Source: Silene noctiflora (lineage: Eukaryota; Streptophyta; Magnoliopsida; Caryophyllales; Caryophyllaceae). From it: a DNA stretch of 22,243 nucleotides. Below the pieces are notes generated by a model. That model ran no database searches and was not told where the DNA came from. It was given only the letters and a program-made list of their open reading frames with translations. Both the position numbers and the translations under genes were made by a program. The first letter of the stretch is position 1. The number at the start of each line of letters is the position of its first letter. The stretch spans positions 187,977-210,219 of the forward strand of contig VHZZ01000212.1 in NCBI GenBank assembly GCA_009801015.1. The letters run 5' to 3'. This document shows, piece after piece, positions 19,131 to 22,243 of this stretch.

Positions 19131-20477
19131 GATATTCGATTGCTTGGGTTCGAAACTTTGAAAGATTATTATGTTGAAGATGATAATTTTCGTGAGGTTT
19201 ATGGTAGTTGCAAGGCTGGTACATTTAAAGACTTTGTTTTGCAAGACAATTTTCTGTTTAAGGGTAATTGTCTTTGTGTTCCTAAGCACTCGGTTCGTGA
19301 GTTTTTAGTTCGAGAAGCGCATGTTGGAGGGTTGGCTGGGCATTTCGGCATTCGGAAAACATTGGATGTTCTTTGAGAGCATTTTTATTGGCCTAAGATG
19401 CAAGGCGATGTGCATAATATCGTAAGTAAATGTGTTACTTGTCACAAGCAAAGATTTCGTTTAAGCCTGGAGAATATATACCGTTACCAGTCTCGAATAG
19501 GCCATGGGAGGATGTATCAATGGATTTTATTGTTGCCTTACATCGAACTCAACGAAGTAAGGATGCTATTATGGTAGTTGTTGATCGGTTTTCAAAGATG
19601 ACTCATTTCGTAGCTTGCCATAAGACAGATGATGCGAGAATGTGGCAGACTTATATTATCGTGAGATTGTTCGTTTGCACGGGGTTCTCGAACCATTGTG
19701 TCTGATCGTGACTCGAAGTTCCTAAGTTACTTCTGGAATACGTTATGGATAAATGTAGGAACGAAGCTTTTGTTTAGTACATCGCATCATCCTCAAACCC
19801 ATGGAAAAACGAAAGTGACGAATCTTATATTAGGTACTATCTTGCACGGGTTAGTGAACAAAACTCAGAAAGATTGGGACATGAAGCTTGCACACGCTGA
19901 GTTTGCATATAACCGATCCTCGACCTTCGCTACTACGCACTCCCCATTTGAAGTGGTGTATGGATTGAACCCTTATTTGCCTTTGGACCTCATCCCGTTT
20001 CCTAAGGACGAGTTAGTCCATAAGGATGCGGAGTCCAAGTTGAAGTCGGTGGTTAAGTTGCATGAAAATGTGCAGAAACGAATCAAAGTCGTAAATGAAG
20101 CATATAAGAAGAAGTCCAACAAACACAAGATGCCAAGACTATTCGAAACAGGGGATTTGGTTTGGGTTCATTTAAGGAAGGATCGATTTCCGAGTAAACG
20201 AAAGAACAAACTTATGCCTAGAGCTGAGGGGCCATACAAGATTGTAGCCAAGGTAAATGATAATGCATATAAGGTTGAGCTTCCAAGGGAGTACAGTGTA
20301 CATGCGACGTTCGATGTAGGTGATTTGTCGCCTTACCTCGATGATGACCGGATTATTGAATTGAGGACAATTCTTTTCAAAGGGGGAGGGGATGATCCAA
20401 AATTGCCATTGCCAAATGAAGATGACGAAGTTGTGCTCGATGCCAGGGAGGTGGAAAGGCGAAACGAAGCAATGTGA
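19131..20477 (+). pseudogene. integrase region of the gypsy element, extending into the 3' LTR
   Basis: An HHCC zinc-binding region runs from about 19316 (HVGGLAGHFG) through KCVTCHK and is split by TGA (19374-19376) and a frameshift near 19447. The catalytic core shows the first Asp in [11 protein letters not shown] (19523-19525). Two one-base deletions (near 19643 and 19690) precede the second Asp in SDRDSKF (19704-19706). The third acidic residue is Lys (19812-19814) in place of Glu, with nearby His and Lys where Asp and Gln are usual. The C-terminal domain (LVWVHLRKDRFPSKRKNKL, NDNAYKVELPREY, FDVGDLSPYL) is open and passes through the polypurine tract into the LTR, ending at TGA 20475-20477. 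No typical chromodomain follows. Confidence 0.88.
20379..20392 (+). other. polypurine tract of the gypsy element
   Basis: The tract aaagggggagggga directly precedes the TGATCC start of the 3' LTR. It primes plus-strand cDNA synthesis. It is translated as part of the integrase reading frame (Lys-Gly-Gly-Gly-Asp). Confidence 0.85.
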
Positions 20478-21041
20478 GTTATTTGGTCTCTAACGCAAGC
20501 AAGGCTCGTGGAGCGTTGGTCCAGCTCGGTATGGAGTAGCTCGGGGTTTAATGGTTTCGATAATCTACGTAATATTATTATTAGCAATATAACAATATTA
20601 TTAATTAAGAATAAGCAATTAGATATTGCAGAATAGTTTATTTCCTAATCGTAATACTAGAATAATAAGGTAATTATTTTCGATTCAGTTTAAGGAAGGT
20701 AGTAGCCATGCTCCAGCTATTGGAGTCGGTTATGAGTACTATAAGTAAGGTCGTATGTATTATTATTCATCTTACGATGTAATAAAAACCCTAAGCTTTG
20801 CCTTACAATTGTTCATCTCAGATCGACGCGTTTTCGTTTCAAATTTAGGTTAGTGTTTGACGCGATCAAGCTATAATTTTGATTGTTATTCAATAGGTCT
20901 TGGATATCAATCACCCATTGTTCAAGTTATAGGTCTAACTTGAGCAAATATCTCGTTATTTCATTGTTTTTTCCTTATTGTTATTGAGTCATCATATTGT
21001 TGTTATTATCTTGCTTCCGCATAGTCGAAAGTCATTAACTT
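20393..21041 (+). repeat. 3' LTR of the gypsy element, last bases missing
   Basis: It begins TGATCCAAAATTGCC like the 5' LTR and aligns with it to cattaactt (21033-21041). The last eight bases, tcgtatca, present in the 5' LTR (16142-16149), are absent and replaced by the flanking duplication. Its TATA-like tataagta lies at 20740-20747 and AATAAA at 20781-20786. The first 85 bases are coding for the integrase C-terminus. Confidence 0.85.
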
Positions 21042-21134
21042 ACTACCTTTTCGTACAGTTAGCATTTGACTCTTTACACATTCACGTACCTATAAGTATA
21101 ATGTACCCCTTCCCTGTGTGGAGAGGGACCAGAC
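21038..21134 (+). repeat. 97-bp flanking duplication, right copy
   Basis: It matches 15411-15507 without gaps, with four substitutions. It begins inside the actt shared with the truncated LTR end and stops at ggaccagac, after which the two flanks differ. It appears to be target DNA duplicated at insertion. Confidence 0.9.
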
Positions 21135-21306
21135 TCTAAAAGGGTGTGTCTTAGATGTGGTGACAGAGTCGGGATTCGAGTAGTAAAACTAAAACATGGA
21201 TTGAAAATTTTAACTCGCTAATATTAGAAAGTACTTTACTCCCTTCGATTAGTGTTAAAGGATCTTCTTTTCTTTTTTTTTTTTATTACAGTTGGCAAGA
21301 TAGAGG
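21135..21306. other. flank of the gypsy element, nothing recognised
   Basis: Short AT-rich stretch with a T run at 21268-21284. No gene or element end was seen. Confidence 0.4.
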
Positions 21307-21553
21307 TTACATAATAATAGCACTTTGTGCGAGTTTGTGAGCCATACTATTAAATTTCCTAGGAATAAAATAGAAGGAAATACAATAAAACAGACAACAT
21401 AAATTTAGGATATCAGTGATGACGACTCTCGTGTGTAGACTGCGTTTAGAACTATCCATGATTTGCATGAGAACTTACCAACAGTAAGTATTTTTTTTTC
21501 TTCAACGCCCACTTCAGAGTTTCAAAGATGGCAGCTGCTTCAACTAGAAGCTA
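21307..21553 (-). pseudogene. RNase H-like fragment, LINE type (RVT_3)
   Basis: On the minus strand, after a TAG at 21553-21551, the frame reads LLVEAAAIFETLKWALKK (to about 21500). After a T9 run (21491-21499, plus strand) and a frame change it continues as VVITDILNL, ISFYFIPRKFNSMAHKLAQS, ending at TAA (21309-21307). The AEA-like start of a helix and the final F-I-P-R-x-x-N-x-x-A-H-x-L-A block are hallmarks of the RNase H-like domain at the end of plant LINE ORF2 proteins and related host genes. The N-terminal half with the first catalytic Asp is missing. The fragment is frameshifted and cannot be functional. Confidence 0.65.
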
Positions 21554-21817
21554 GGTTCATATTTTTCTATGGTACAATTGCCGCTTTATAAAATGTTACT
21601 CGTAAAATTTTGTATAATCGGACACTCTCCGTCACAATCTTTATTTTTAATTAAAATAATTCTCAATTAATGAAAAGTAAACAATTGACTACAACATGTC
21701 AACAAGAGAGTTTTTGTGTTAAACTTTGACCCCCAAATTATAAAATCATATACACAGCTTTAAGATGGGTTTTTTAGGTACATCTAACTATCAAAGGGGC
21801 ATCACCCTGATAGCAAA
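21554..21817. other. spacer between two RNase H-like fragments
   Basis: AT-rich sequence with no coding similarity seen. It could be the 3' untranslated tail of the LINE-like fragment to its right, which reads leftward into it. Confidence 0.35.
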
Positions 21818-21970
21818 CTAAGAGGAAACTAGACGTGGAGTAGTAATTCCAATAGCATTATCCCGAAGAATAGCTCGAAGTTCCGCCTGTGGATAGTTGG
21901 GGTTGATATCGACAGGAGAGTCTGATACTCCCTGGTTAGCTAGCCAATCTGCAGCTTAGTTTGCCTTTGT
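21818..21970 (-). pseudogene. second RNase H-like C-terminal fragment, LINE type
   Basis: The minus strand reads KAN, an in-frame TAA (21958-21956), then AADWLANQGV and NPNYPQAELRAILRDNAIG, ending at TAG (21820-21818). The N-x-x-A-D-W-L-A-N block is the conserved end of the RNase H-like domain in plant LINE ORF2 proteins, and the tail ends at a natural-looking stop. It is upstream in minus orientation of the first fragment but represents a more C-terminal part, so the two come from different copies or a rearrangement. Confidence 0.6.
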
Positions 21971-22243
21971 AGAAAAATTTGGTCATATGAAAGACATAGT
22001 ATATGGTTATTTCGTGTCATAAATCGGTAACATACTACGGGGTACTCCTTCTGTGCCAATCATTTGTTTCTATAAACAAAAGTTTGAGAATACTTAATAA
22101 CTTACTCTTTAGGAATAAAGTGGTCAAAGGTAAGGGTTGAACTGGAGGTCACTGATAAGCTCGTATTTCCACTACTTTATTTAGCGGTTTTAGGTACAAT
22201 AAAGCAACATTGGGATGTGGTTTTACATGATTATCCTCACAAT
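21971..22243. other. window end, nothing recognised
   Basis: AT-rich sequence without a supported gene or repeat. If the LINE fragment to its left were longer, its upstream part should lie here, but I see no matching coding frame. Confidence 0.4.

Larger units (their letters stand above)
15508..21041 (+). mobile_element. Ty3/gypsy retrotransposon, CRM-like, full-length but inactive
   Basis: All structural parts are present in plus orientation: 5' LTR (15508-16149), primer site (16154-16165), gag, protease, reverse transcriptase, RNase H, integrase (16182-20477), polypurine tract (20379-20392) and 3' LTR (from 20393). Domain order with integrase last is Ty3/gypsy. Integrase coding extends into the 3' LTR and no separate chromodomain block is visible, which fits my understanding of CRM-type chromoviruses. 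The clade call is provisional. At least four in-frame stops and several frameshifts kill the polyprotein. LTR divergence in the clean part is 17 substitutions in about 494 bp, so insertion is not recent. Confidence 0.9.

Noticed and set aside
1..22243. tRNA, rRNA or other structured RNA genes
   Set aside because: None recognised by eye. The gctctgatacca and tggcatcagagc motifs are primer sites, not tRNA genes.

Overview
The window looks like nuclear DNA of a flowering plant, most likely a eudicot. It carries one intact host gene, a ZAT5-type C2H2 zinc-finger repressor, set in AT-rich intergenic DNA packed with plant transposons. Among the transposons are Ty3/gypsy LTR elements with initiator-Met-tRNA primer sites, LINE remnants, a Stowaway MITE and a non-autonomous hAT. 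The style of the repeats suggests Caryophyllales, but that is a low-confidence impression.

Layout. 1-93: probable end of another retroelement. 94-6089: a minus-strand, gag-only LTR retroelement. It has an LTR at 4837-6089, a primer site at 4822-4833, a promoter-like module at about 3940-4180, a predicted leader intron at 3156-3796, a decayed gag-like gene at 1580-3155 and a partial, rearranged LTR at 94-984. Three clusters of a 12-bp palindrome spaced about 20 bp apart occur in it, two of them just upstream of TATA-like boxes. 6181-6845: minus-strand LINE reverse-transcriptase C-terminus. 6846-13000: mostly unannotated intergenic DNA, with a degenerate GGT/GGGT-rich tract (8265-8850), a Stowaway MITE (8976-9237), a 380-bp GC-rich hAT MITE with a perfect 8-bp target duplication (11074-11453) and AT-rich short tandem repeats (11618-11990).

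13260-14591: the ZAT5-like gene, a single exon of 443 codons with a pyrimidine-rich leader and a GGT microsatellite. 15508-21041: a full-length but dead Ty3/gypsy element, probably of the CRM-like chromovirus group. It has both LTRs, PBS, PPT and gag-protease-RT-RNase H-integrase order, broken by at least four stops and several frameshifts, with two catalytic residues replaced. It is flanked by a 97-bp direct duplication instead of the usual 5 bp, and its 3' LTR lacks its end. 21307-21970: two minus-strand RNase H-like fragments of LINE type.

Only the zinc-finger gene appears functional; the rest is a record of nested and decaying insertions. The most unusual signals are the helically phased palindrome arrays next to retroelement promoters and the 97-bp duplication, whose divergence matches that of the LTR pair.
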